Both the position numbers and the translations under genes were made by a program. 64,000 bases of DNA. Origin: Pseudomonas sp. FP2196. Its GTDB lineage: Bacteria > Pseudomonadota > Gammaproteobacteria > Pseudomonadales > Pseudomonadaceae. The notes below the pieces were generated by a model. That model was not told the origin of the DNA, ran no database searches, and was given only the letters and a program-made list of their open reading frames with translations. Below are positions 27,417 to 35,428 of this stretch, in pieces (position 1 is the stretch's first letter; each line of letters begins with the position of its first letter). The stretch lies in contig NZ_CP117445.1 of NCBI RefSeq assembly GCF_030687715.1, positions 3,027,501 through 3,091,500 of the forward strand. The letters run 5' to 3'.

Positions 27417-27425
27417 CTCTATACT
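27398..27425 (+). promoter_or_regulatory. Sigma-70-type promoter of the MarR gene
   Basis: TTGAAT at 27398-27403 and TATACT at 27420-27425 with 16-base spacing, overlapping the palindrome. The expected transcription start is near 27432, just upstream of GGAG and the ATG at 27450. Confidence 0.65.
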
Positions 27426-27449
27426 TCAGCCATACGACTGGAGCCCGCC

Positions 27450-27878
27450 ATGTATTCCGACTTTCTGAATTTCAAGCTTGATATGGCCAGCGCCCTGCTG
27501 ATGGAACGGGCGAATGCCGTCTACCTTCAGCACTGGGATCTGGATGTCCGTGGTTTGCGGGTTCTGCGCTTGATTCAGGCGTGCCCTGATATCACCCCAA
27601 AGGAGGTGTCAGCACGGGCCTTGCTGGAAAAGACGCTGCTCTCCAAGACTTTGGCACTGCTCGAATCGCGTGATCTCATATCGCGCTCCCCTCACCCGGT
27701 CGACCGCCGCAGTGTTGGTTTGCGTACCACTGCCGCGGGTTCGCAGATCGCTGACGACTCCACTGTCGTCGGCTCCGAACTTGAAGATCAACTGGTGTCT
27801 GCGCTCTCGCCCAAAGAGCGCGCGGCACTGGATAGTCTGCTTTCAAAACTGATGGAAAGCCTGCTTCCGCCTTCCTGA
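27450..27878 (+). CDS. MarR-family repressor
   Basis: The 142-residue protein has the MarR winged-helix order: dimerisation helix (FLNFKLDMASALLMERANAVY), helix-turn-helix with DITPKEVSARALLEKTLLSKTLALLE (recognition helix near 66-80), and wing HPVDRRSVGLRTTAAG with the family DRR motif. GGAG precedes the start. A perfect 25-base palindrome overlaps its promoter, indicating autorepression. It is followed 52 bases later by an M20 amidohydrolase and a TRIC-like gene, its likely co-regulated partners. Confidence 0.85.
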   Translation: MYSDFLNFKLDMASALLMERANAVYLQHWDLDVRGLRVLRLIQACPDITPKEVSARALLEKTLLSKTLALLESRDLISRSPHPVDRRSVGLRTTAAGSQIADDSTVVGSELEDQLVSALSPKERAALDSLLSKLMESLLPPS

Positions 27879-27930
27879 CACCGCCTCTCTCCCCTCTTTT
27901 TGCTGCCCTCTTTTACATAAGGAGTACCCC

Positions 27931-29187
27931 ATGTCGTCCCTGAAAAAGTTGATTCCGGATCTTGATGCCTTATTGCCTGAACTGGAGGACGTCTACAAGG
28001 ACTTGCACCGTCATCCCGAACTCTCGATGTACGAGTATCGCACCGCGAAAATCGCCGCCGACTACCTGGAGCGTTATGGGTACGAGGTGACGCGCGAAAT
28101 CGGCGTGACCGGTGTTGTCGGTGTGTTGCGTAACGGTGACGGTCCGGTGGTCATGCTGCGCGCTGACATGGACGCATTGCCTATGGCCGAGGCTACAGGC
28201 CTGCCCTATGCGAGCGATGTGGTCACCCGCGACGAAGACGGCGTAGAGGTTTCCGTCTGCCATTCTTGCGGGCACGACATGCATGTCACCTGGCTGATGG
28301 GAGTGGCTCGGGTTCTGTCCGAGAATCGCAGCACTTGGAGCGGGACGCTTTTGGCTGTTTTCCAGCCGGGCGAAGAAGTGGGTGTCGGCGCTCAAAACAT
28401 GATTGACGACGGCATGCTCGATCTCTTCCCCAAGCCGGACATCATTCTGGGTCAGCATGTCATGGTGGGGGCAGCCGGCACTGTGGGTCACCGCAGCGGC
28501 ACCATCCTTTCGGCCGGTGACAGCCTGAAAATCAAGATGTTCGGGCGCGGAGCTCATGGCTCTCAGCCGCAAACGTCGGTTGATCCGGTGATCATGGCGG
28601 CATCCACGGTGCTGCGCCTGCAGACCATTGTGTCGAGAGAAATTTCCCCGCTCGATCAGGCCGTGCTGACGGTTGGCTCGCTGCAAGCGGGCACCAAGGA
28701 AAACATCATCCCGGACAACGCCACGTTGAAACTCAACATGCGCACTTACGACGAAGACGTACGCGAGCACATGCTGGGCGCGATCAAACGCATTTGCTGC
28801 GCTGAATGCTCGGCCTCCAATGCGCCGCGCGATCCCGAGATCACCACCATCAACCGCTATCCGTTGACGGTCAATGATGCGCACGCTTCGAGCCGATTGG
28901 CGGATGCGTTTGGCGCCTGGTTTGGCGACAGAGCGTATGAAACGGCACCGGCCGCTGCGAGTGAGGATTTCAGTGTATTCGGCCGTGCGTGGAAGGTGCC
29001 CTACGTGTTCTGGTTCGTGGGTTGCACAGACCCGCAGATCTACGAACAGGCCAAAGCCACGGGAAACATCAACAGCATCCCGAGCAATCACTCGCCGCAG
29101 TTCGCGCCTTTGCTGCACCCGACATTGCGCACTGGGCTCGAATCGATGCTTTGCGCAGCATTCGCCTGGTTCGGCAACGCTGAGTAG
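27931..29187 (+). CDS. M20D amidohydrolase (hippurate hydrolase/IAA-amino acid hydrolase family)
   Basis: The 418-residue metallopeptidase-fold hydrolase has RADMDALPM at 77-85, metal-binding HSCGHDMH (C113, H115) and the catalytic pair in QPGEEV (E148/E149). The dimerisation domain contains GRGAHGSQPQTSVDP. Family members split N-acyl amino acids such as hippurate or indole-acetyl conjugates. AAGGAG precedes the start, and the next gene begins 6 bases after its stop. Operon position behind a MarR gene points to an inducible N-acyl substrate, not identified. Confidence 0.85.
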   Translation: MSSLKKLIPDLDALLPELEDVYKDLHRHPELSMYEYRTAKIAADYLERYGYEVTREIGVTGVVGVLRNGDGPVVMLRADMDALPMAEATGLPYASDVVTRDEDGVEVSVCHSCGHDMHVTWLMGVARVLSENRSTWSGTLLAVFQPGEEVGVGAQNMIDDGMLDLFPKPDIILGQHVMVGAAGTVGHRSGTILSAGDSLKIKMFGRGAHGSQPQTSVDPVIMAASTVLRLQTIVSREISPLDQAVLTVGSLQAGTKENIIPDNATLKLNMRTYDEDVREHMLGAIKRICCAECSASNAPRDPEITTINRYPLTVNDAHASSRLADAFGAWFGDRAYETAPAAASEDFSVFGRAWKVPYVFWFVGCTDPQIYEQAKATGNINSIPSNHSPQFAPLLHPTLRTGLESMLCAAFAWFGNAE

Positions 29188-29193
29188 CTAAGC

Positions 29194-29838
29194 ATGGACA
29201 CCCACCTGATCTACACCGTCATCGATCTGCTCGGCACGTTTGCATTTGGCGTGAGCGGTGCCATTGCCGCACGGCAGCAGCGCCTTGATCTGTTTGGCAT
29301 TGCCACCATCACGTTCATCGTTGCCTGTGGTGGCGGGATTCTGCGGGATCTGTGTCTCGGCACACTGCCGCCGGCCGGGCTGTCGAGTTGGCGCTACCTG
29401 ATCGTGTCGCTGCTCGCTTCAGCGTGGGTGGTGTGTGCTTACCCGATGGTGTGTCGAATGAAATCCCCCGTGCAACTGTTCGATTCCATTGGCCTGGGAC
29501 TGTTTGCAGTGGCCGGCGCGAAAAAGGCACTGGCCGTCCACGCCGGTGCTGAGGTCGCGATATTACTGGGGATGGTTAGCGCCGTCGGTGGCGGCGTGCT
29601 CAGGGATATTCTGCTGTCACGCGTGCCCAGCATTCTGCAGCGGGAAATCTACGCGTCTGCCGCGTTGGCTGGCGCAGGAGTAGAGGTTTTGCTGAGTTAC
29701 AACGGCGCCGATTCCGTGATGGCCTCGTGGCTGACCGCAGCAGGATGCACCCTGCTGCGGCTGGCGTCATTGCACTACCGTTGGCGGCTGCCCTCCACCG
29801 ACGATGAACCTGGCAATCATCCGGACAGCGCTCATTAG
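29194..29838 (+). CDS. TRIC/YadS-type (UPF0126) membrane protein
   Basis: The 214-residue protein consists of two repeated three-helix units, each with the signature GGG-x2-RD (GGGILRDLCLG near 49 and GGGVLRDILL near 131). Prokaryotic relatives form trimeric cation or glycine-linked channels. It begins 6 bases after the amidohydrolase stop, with no strong ribosome binding site, consistent with translational coupling. A role in moving the amino acid or ion released by the amidohydrolase is plausible but not shown. Confidence 0.85.
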   Translation: MDTHLIYTVIDLLGTFAFGVSGAIAARQQRLDLFGIATITFIVACGGGILRDLCLGTLPPAGLSSWRYLIVSLLASAWVVCAYPMVCRMKSPVQLFDSIGLGLFAVAGAKKALAVHAGAEVAILLGMVSAVGGGVLRDILLSRVPSILQREIYASAALAGAGVEVLLSYNGADSVMASWLTAAGCTLLRLASLHYRWRLPSTDDEPGNHPDSAH

Positions 29839-29863
29839 GCTCGGCGCGAACCGGGCCCGATGC

Positions 29864-31234
29864 TTATTCACTGGGTTGTAACCTGGCTTCTTCGTGCGAC
29901 TGCACCGTTCGACGCTTGAGAAATATCAGGATAGCCGCTGCACCAATGACTCCCGGAACGGCAAATACCAGGAAACTGGCCTGCAGTGGCAAGCTTGATC
30001 CGTGTAATACACCGCCAAGCACGGGCCCGATGATTGCGCCTATGCGGCCTATCCCCATCGCCCACCCCAAACCGGTGGAACGGACATGTGGCGGGTAATA
30101 TTGAACAGCGCAGGCGTTCGCCAGAATCTGAGTGCCGATTGTGCAGGCTCCGGCAATCGCGATGAGCAAGTAGAGCATCATCAAGGGAGCCTTCACGGCC
30201 AACAGACTCAAGGACAATGCTCCGCAGGAAAAGAAAAACAACAGCACTTTGGCGATACCGACTCGATCACCCAGCCATCCGCCACCGATGGCGCCTACGA
30301 TAGCTCCCGTGTTGAGCACAAACAGAAACGCCAGGCTTGAATTGAGCCCGTATCCAGCGCTGCTCATGATCTTGGGCAACCAGGAACTCAATGCGTAAAC
30401 CATTAACAGGCAGCAGAAAAACGCTACCCACAAAGCGAGGGTACTGATCGTTCGCCCATCACGAAACAGTTCTCCCATCGAGGCTTTCGTTCCCTGCGAA
30501 ACGTTATGGATCAGTAGGTCATCGGGTTCAGGCGCATAGGCAGGCGTCGCCTTGGCGAGCAAAAATCTGGCCCGTTCGAGTTGCCCGCTGCGCAGAAGAA
30601 AATCCATTGACTCTGGCAGTTGCTTGATCAGCAACGGCGTCAGCAACAATGGAATCAATGCGACATAGAACACCGCTTGCCATCCCCACAAGGGGATGAA
30701 GATCATGCCGAGTCCTGCCGAAAGCATCCCGCCCAGCGAGTATCCACTGAACATGATGGCGACCAGCGTACTGCGTGATTGACGAGGCGCGTACTCATTC
30801 ATCAGGGCAACGACATTCGGCATGACCCCACCTATTCCCAATCCGGCAATGAAGCGACATACCGCAAAGGTTTCGGGCGTGGAGGCAAAGCCGTTCAGCG
30901 CTGTTACGCCACTGAACAGCAACACACACATCATGATGGTTTTGCGTCGGCCAATCCTGTCCGAGAGCGAACCGAAAAACAGTGCGCCCAGCATCATCCC
31001 GACAAGTGCACAACTACCGAGTGCGCCAGCCTGCAACGCAGTCAGATCCCACTCGGCCATTAAGGACGGTAGCACCACACCGTAGATCACCAGGTCGTAG
31101 CCATCAAAGATGATGATCAAAGCGCACCAGAACAGCACTCGCGCATGAAAGGCATTGAAACGGGCCCCGTCGATCAGGGCTGAAGCATCGATTTTACGCA
31201 TGGCATCGCTCGTTCTTTGTTGTTGTTCAGTCAT
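29864..31234 (-). CDS. MFS aromatic acid:H+ symporter (AAHS family)
   Basis: The 456-residue twelve-helix transporter has the AAHS signature IIIFDGYDLVIYGVVLP in helix 1, with the acidic DGYD residues needed for aromatic acid uptake, and GSLSDRIGRRK in the loop 2-3. It is closest in style to BenK/PcaK/MhpT. The start at 31234 overlaps the stop of the formylglycine enzyme gene as ATGA; a longer frame lies within that gene. Codons 3-6 (EQQQ) form an AACAACAACAA Crc-type motif. As the last gene of the sulfatase operon it should import the released aromatic acid. Confidence 0.87.
   Translation of the reverse strand: MTEQQQRTSDAMRKIDASALIDGARFNAFHARVLFWCALIIIFDGYDLVIYGVVLPSLMAEWDLTALQAGALGSCALVGMMLGALFFGSLSDRIGRRKTIMMCVLLFSGVTALNGFASTPETFAVCRFIAGLGIGGVMPNVVALMNEYAPRQSRSTLVAIMFSGYSLGGMLSAGLGMIFIPLWGWQAVFYVALIPLLLTPLLIKQLPESMDFLLRSGQLERARFLLAKATPAYAPEPDDLLIHNVSQGTKASMGELFRDGRTISTLALWVAFFCCLLMVYALSSWLPKIMSSAGYGLNSSLAFLFVLNTGAIVGAIGGGWLGDRVGIAKVLLFFFSCGALSLSLLAVKAPLMMLYLLIAIAGACTIGTQILANACAVQYYPPHVRSTGLGWAMGIGRIGAIIGPVLGGVLHGSSLPLQASFLVFAVPGVIGAAAILIFLKRRTVQSHEEARLQPSE
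31217..31227 (-). promoter_or_regulatory. Crc/Hfq-type motif inside the transporter start region
   Basis: The minus strand reads AACAACAACAA in codons 3-6 of the transporter. Crc/Hfq motifs overlapping the first codons are known to block initiation in pseudomonads. Confidence 0.55.
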
Positions 31235-32151
31235 CGCCTGACACACCTGAAGCCGATGTGAGAACTGGTGGTGTCGACGGATTGTGGCGATCGAGCTGGC
31301 GCACGGTAGCGCTGGCAATAGTTGGGTGCACACAGGTGTGATCCGCCTTTGAGCACCTTCATCCCCGCCGACATCTTCTTCGCGCTTGAGCAACATGACT
31401 TTTGGGGAGCGTCATGGGTGGACTGGAAGACCGAAGTCGTCCACTCCCAGACATTGCCGATCATGTCGAACAGGCCAAACCCATTACCGGGAAAAGTGCT
31501 TACCGGAGAAGTACCCGCGAAGCCGTCGGCTTCGAGATTCTCGTGGGGAAAGGCGCCCTGCCAAGTGTTTGCCTGGTGCTGGCCATTGGGCGCCAACTCA
31601 TGCCCCCAAACGAACTCGCTTGCCTGATGCCCACCCCAGGCGGCGTATTCCCACTCCTGCTCGGTAGGTAGGTCGCAACCTGCCCATTGGGCATAAGCCA
31701 TGGCATCTTCGAGCCCGACGTGCACCACCGGATGATTGTCCATATTGCGTAGATTCGAACCGGGTCCCTGCGGGTGAGACCAATCAGCTCCCGGAACCAA
31801 CGACCACCAGCGGCTCACATCATCCAGAAGCACAGGGCTGGTTGGCGGTATGAATACCAGCGATGCAGGTTGAAGCTGCGCGGGCGGCACACCGGGGTAG
31901 TCTTCGGGGCACAGGTGACGCTCGGCCTGCGTGACATAACCGGTGCATGCGATGAATTCGGCAAACATGACATTGGTGACCGGCGTGTCTTGAATCTCAA
32001 AACCCTCGACCTGCTCCCAATGGGCTGGTGCTTCTTCCGGGTAATGACGATCCGACCCCATCAGAAACGACCCGCCCTTCAGCCGGCGCCAGTTGGCAAG
32101 TCTGACAACGGCGTGATCCTCTTCGCTGCGCGCATCAATCGACTGTTTCAT
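31231..32151 (-). CDS. Formylglycine-generating enzyme (sulfatase-modifying factor)
   Basis: The 306-residue aerobic FGE-type protein oxidises the sulfatase active-site cysteine to formylglycine. It has the N-terminal WRRLKGGSFLMGS, central DLPTEQEWEYAAWGG and GNVWEWT blocks. The catalytic copper-binding cysteines are C274 and C279 in LCAPNYCQRYR, matching the active pair of human SUMF1. There is no signal peptide, so it acts in the cytoplasm. It overlaps the sulfatase end by 17 bases and the transporter start by 4, so all three are coupled. Confidence 0.9.
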   Translation of the reverse strand: MKQSIDARSEEDHAVVRLANWRRLKGGSFLMGSDRHYPEEAPAHWEQVEGFEIQDTPVTNVMFAEFIACTGYVTQAERHLCPEDYPGVPPAQLQPASLVFIPPTSPVLLDDVSRWWSLVPGADWSHPQGPGSNLRNMDNHPVVHVGLEDAMAYAQWAGCDLPTEQEWEYAAWGGHQASEFVWGHELAPNGQHQANTWQGAFPHENLEADGFAGTSPVSTFPGNGFGLFDMIGNVWEWTTSVFQSTHDAPQKSCCSSAKKMSAGMKVLKGGSHLCAPNYCQRYRAPARSPQSVDTTSSHIGFRCVRR

Positions 32152-33841
32152 AGTGCTTAATCTCGTTGCCGAAACGGATTTTCGTCGCGAGTTGTTCATC
32201 CCATGTAATACCGTTACGCGCTTGGCACTCTTGCCATTGATTCAGCAAGGTTCGGGTAATCTGAGGATTCTGATCCGCGAGATCTGCGCGCTCGGTCGGG
32301 TCCTTGCGAATGTCGAAGAGTTCCCATTTGCCCGGCCCCCAAGGCGTATTGCTGAAGGTCATTTTCCATTTGCCTTGCAGCAGTGAGACTCGACCGAACA
32401 ATTCGGTGCACTGCATCTGATCTTCCGGGTGAATGGCAGGGCTGGCCGCTTTCAGAAAGCTCAGCGCAGACGTTCCCTGCATTCTCTCAACGCTGGTATC
32501 GCGCGTTGATGGGTGTTCGACACGAGCCAGTTCCAGGAACGTGGGAGCAAGGTCTTTCACACTCATATAAGCGTCTGAAACTTCCCCGTGTCGCATACCC
32601 GGCCCGGCGATGAACGCTGCGGTACGAATGCCGCCTTCATAGGTAAAAGCCTTGTACATCCTGAAGGGTGTCGAGCTGACACGTGCCCAGTTTGGACCGT
32701 ACCCACTGAATGATCCCGGCTTGCCAATATTGTCCAGTGAGTTGTCAAAGTTTTCGGCAATCCACTTCGCGTTGTTCGGCGTGACGTCCTCCGGATTACT
32801 GCCTTCTGCGCCGTTGTCGGAAAAGAACACGAACACCGTGTTGTCATACTGCCCGGTATCTTTGAGGTGCTTGACCAACTTGCCGACGTTGTCGTCCAGA
32901 TTAGTGATCATTGCCGCATAGACTTCCATTCGTCGCGACTCTAACGCCCTCTCGCGAGGTGACAGCTTTTCCCAGGCGGGCCATACGCCGGGGCCGGGAT
33001 TGATCTGTACATCCTGTGCGACGAGTCCTTTGTCCTTCATCCGTTTCAGGCGTGCTTCGGCGATATTTGCATAGCCTTTGTCGTAGAGGCCGCGATAGCG
33101 CTCGAGATACGCCGTGGGTACCTGCAGTGGCCAGTGCGGTGCGGTGTACGCCAGATAGGCGAAGAACGGCTTGTCGGTAGCCGCTCCAATCTGCTCAATG
33201 GCCGTGCGCGTGAAGTAATCCGACGAGTAATCGAAGTTTTTCGGGAGGTCGATATTTTCCCCATTCAATCGATAACTCGCCTTGGGATTCCTGTCGGTGG
33301 TGCCCCCTTGCGTGAAATGGTCGGCAGAGCCCTCGAGAAGCGCAAAGGACTGGTCAAAACCTCGCGCCTTCGGTCCCAGTTCAGGTGTTTTGCCAAGGTG
33401 CCATTTACCCACCATCATCGTGCGATAACCGTTGGCCTGAAGCAGCTTCGGAAAGGCCACAACGCGATCGGTCAGATAGCCCTCGTAACCGCGTTTGCCT
33501 GCCTGCTCGGGAAGTACCAGTTCGGCCATGGTGCCAACACCGGCGATGTGATTGTCGGTGCCGCTCATGAGCATTGAGCGCGTCGGTGAGCATGTCGGGG
33601 CCGTGTGGTAATTGCTGAACGTCACCCCTGCCTTCGCAATGGCGTCCAGGTTGGGTGTCTGAATTTCACTGCCAAACGCACTCAGATCCGAATAGCCCAT
33701 ATCATCGGCCACGATCAGCACGATGTTCGGGCGACTGTCTTTTTCTATCGAGGCTGCATGGCTGTAGGGTTGCGAAAGCAGGCTCATGCCTCCTGCCAGG
33801 GCAACGGCACAGATCATCGATGGTTTGCGTTTAACGAACAT
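32135..33841 (-). CDS. Exported type I arylsulfatase (AtsA-like)
   Basis: The 568-residue sulfatase begins with a signal peptide (hydrophobic ICAVALAGGMSLLS, cleavage near SHA-AS at 29-30). The mature domain has VADDMGYSD metal ligands (D46, D47) and the modification motif C84-S-P-T-R88, followed by GKWHLG and FFSDNGAEG. It parallels P. aeruginosa AtsA closely but AtsA lacks the leader, so this one should be periplasmic. GGAG and an AACAATAACAA motif precede the start. It lies between an outer-membrane channel gene and FGE. Substrate: an aromatic sulfate ester, inferred from family and neighbours. Confidence 0.9.
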   Translation of the reverse strand: MFVKRKPSMICAVALAGGMSLLSQPYSHAASIEKDSRPNIVLIVADDMGYSDLSAFGSEIQTPNLDAIAKAGVTFSNYHTAPTCSPTRSMLMSGTDNHIAGVGTMAELVLPEQAGKRGYEGYLTDRVVAFPKLLQANGYRTMMVGKWHLGKTPELGPKARGFDQSFALLEGSADHFTQGGTTDRNPKASYRLNGENIDLPKNFDYSSDYFTRTAIEQIGAATDKPFFAYLAYTAPHWPLQVPTAYLERYRGLYDKGYANIAEARLKRMKDKGLVAQDVQINPGPGVWPAWEKLSPRERALESRRMEVYAAMITNLDDNVGKLVKHLKDTGQYDNTVFVFFSDNGAEGSNPEDVTPNNAKWIAENFDNSLDNIGKPGSFSGYGPNWARVSSTPFRMYKAFTYEGGIRTAAFIAGPGMRHGEVSDAYMSVKDLAPTFLELARVEHPSTRDTSVERMQGTSALSFLKAASPAIHPEDQMQCTELFGRVSLLQGKWKMTFSNTPWGPGKWELFDIRKDPTERADLADQNPQITRTLLNQWQECQARNGITWDEQLATKIRFGNEIKHYETVD

Positions 33842-33852
33842 TGCGGACTCCG

Positions 33853-33863
33853 TTGTTATTGTT
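33853..33863 (-). promoter_or_regulatory. Crc/Hfq-type motif before the arylsulfatase
   Basis: The minus strand reads AACAATAACAA, adjoining the GGAG ribosome binding site. The stretch CAATAACAACGGAG nearly repeats the benA leader. Confidence 0.65.
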
Positions 33864-33888
33864 CAGCAGGCAAAGAATCGCCAAAGGA

Positions 33889-35298
33889 TCAGAAAACGAA
33901 CTGGGTGTAGATACCGAAGTAGTCAGTGTCTTTACCGCCGATATCCTCCAGGGCCGCCCCGGCCTGGACATGGGTATACATGGCGTGAACGGTCGTGAAC
34001 CGGTTCACCCGCCAGTCAACGATGAAGTTGGTATTGGTTGCGACATGCCGCGCATTTCCCTGGTTCGGCGCGTAGGGAGCTGCGGTCGGGAGGTAGTAGA
34101 TGCCGTCCTTGGTGCTTTCACGCATCAGGACATCGACGTTCGCTTCGAGCTTCACGTCCTGGGTCAATTTGAGCGATGCCACGGGGGCGACGTTGATCAT
34201 GTTGGTGGCGGTAAACCAATTGGCATCGGTGTACACCAGACCTGATGCAAGCGCTGGCGCAACGAAGTCGCCGAGGGTGTTGTCGTTCGGATCGTCGTCG
34301 CCGCTGAACGCGTTTGCTCGAAACCCCAAGCGAGGCGTTAGCGGTACATCTTTGAAGGTGTAACCCGCCTGCGTCATCAGTCCCCAGGCGCGGATGTCCT
34401 GGCCGCCGCTGTTGCCACCCTGCACCACGGCTTCAATGTCGTAATCCCAAGGCGTGGATTGGCGATAAAACCGTACGCCATAACTGTTGCGCCGCTCATT
34501 GCCGGCGACACTGGTGTAGACCGCATTGTCGCGACCAAAGGTATAAGCGAAAACATCAATATTGCTGTCCAGAGGGCTCCAGACTGCCGTGCCGTATAAC
34601 CCGGAAAAATCCTGATGTTTATCGCGCTGGTCATCGAACTTGAGCGGATCGATCTGCGTCGGACTTACCGAGAACAGCTCCCAGCGGGTCTTGCCCGGGG
34701 TTTGCCAGCCCAGCTTCACGCCGTCATAGGTGTAGCGGACGTTGGCGCCTTCGCGAAGACCGGCAAGGCGCACACTGCCCATGGGCATCACGAAACGTCC
34801 GCCCCGAACATTGAAGACTCCATAGGAATCATCACCTGTGGAGTACTCGGCGAACATTTGCTGTAGATCGGTCTTGTCGCGATTGAATCGACTCACCCGT
34901 TCGGAGAAAAACTCACGGTTATCACCCAGCTCGGTAAATACCCGCAGACCATTACTCAAATTGAGATCTGCGCTGAGTCTCAGACGCTGTTGCAGCATGC
35001 TGTTTGGATTGGCTTTCCCGCCCACACCCAGCAAGGCATGTTGATAGTCCTGATACTGGTATCTGACTTCGCCACCGATCGCGAGATAGTCTCGAGCATC
35101 ACCGGACAAGGGAATGTAGCGGATAGAACCTAACGGATCGTTGCGACGGATGTTTTCATCGGCTAGGTACAGTGGGTTATCGGCCCACGCAATGGTGCTG
35201 ATGGGCGGCAACTTCAATTGTGTTGCTTCTTGCGCCATGGCAAGTGATACGCCACACAAAAGAGACGAGCACAACAAGGGCTTGGAATAACTGTTCAT
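33889..35298 (-). CDS. Outer-membrane channel, alginate-export-like beta-barrel
   Basis: The 469-residue protein has a signal peptide ending near AMA-QE (22-24) and alternating beta-strand patterns to a C-terminal phenylalanine (YFGIYTQFVF), typical of barrel insertion. Landmarks GGEVRYQYQDYQ, QQRLRLSADLNLSNGLRVFTELGD and GGRFVMPMGSVRLAG resemble the AlgE/alginate_exp family, many of which are not alginate channels. First gene of the sulfatase operon, it probably admits the sulfated aromatic. The catA terminator and about 80 bases of promoter space lie upstream. Confidence 0.8.
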   Translation of the reverse strand: MNSYSKPLLCSSLLCGVSLAMAQEATQLKLPPISTIAWADNPLYLADENIRRNDPLGSIRYIPLSGDARDYLAIGGEVRYQYQDYQHALLGVGGKANPNSMLQQRLRLSADLNLSNGLRVFTELGDNREFFSERVSRFNRDKTDLQQMFAEYSTGDDSYGVFNVRGGRFVMPMGSVRLAGLREGANVRYTYDGVKLGWQTPGKTRWELFSVSPTQIDPLKFDDQRDKHQDFSGLYGTAVWSPLDSNIDVFAYTFGRDNAVYTSVAGNERRNSYGVRFYRQSTPWDYDIEAVVQGGNSGGQDIRAWGLMTQAGYTFKDVPLTPRLGFRANAFSGDDDPNDNTLGDFVAPALASGLVYTDANWFTATNMINVAPVASLKLTQDVKLEANVDVLMRESTKDGIYYLPTAAPYAPNQGNARHVATNTNFIVDWRVNRFTTVHAMYTHVQAGAALEDIGGKDTDYFGIYTQFVF

Positions 35299-35310
35299 AT
35301 CTAGCCTTTC

Positions 35311-35324
35311 TTATTTTTATTATT
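35311..35324 (-). promoter_or_regulatory. Crc/Hfq-type motif before the outer-membrane channel
   Basis: The minus strand reads AATAATAAAAATAA, containing AANAANAA matches, directly before the GAAAGG ribosome binding site. Confidence 0.55.
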
Positions 35325-35380
35325 ACTTTTGCAGGCTGCGAATTCCCTTCAATGCCTTTCACATCATTGTGTGCATCTGG

Positions 35381-35417
35381 AAAAAAGTCAGGTGGCGACT
35401 TGCGTGGAGTCGCCACC
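35381..35417 (-). terminator. Terminator of the catBCA operon
   Basis: Perfect 10-bp stem GGTGGCGACT / AGTCGCCACC with a 7-base loop. On the minus strand a run of six T follows four bases after the stem. It separates catA from the outer-membrane channel gene. Confidence 0.88.
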
Positions 35418-35428
35418 CTTCCCTTGCG

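Noticed and set aside
27970..29118. Minus-strand open frame of 382 codons
   Set aside because: It is antisense to the M20 amidohydrolase, whose metal motifs are intact. The frame shows no family features.
33889..35298. Alginate exporter AlgE
   Set aside because: Family resemblance only; there are no alginate genes nearby, and the sulfatase operon context suggests a channel for another anion.
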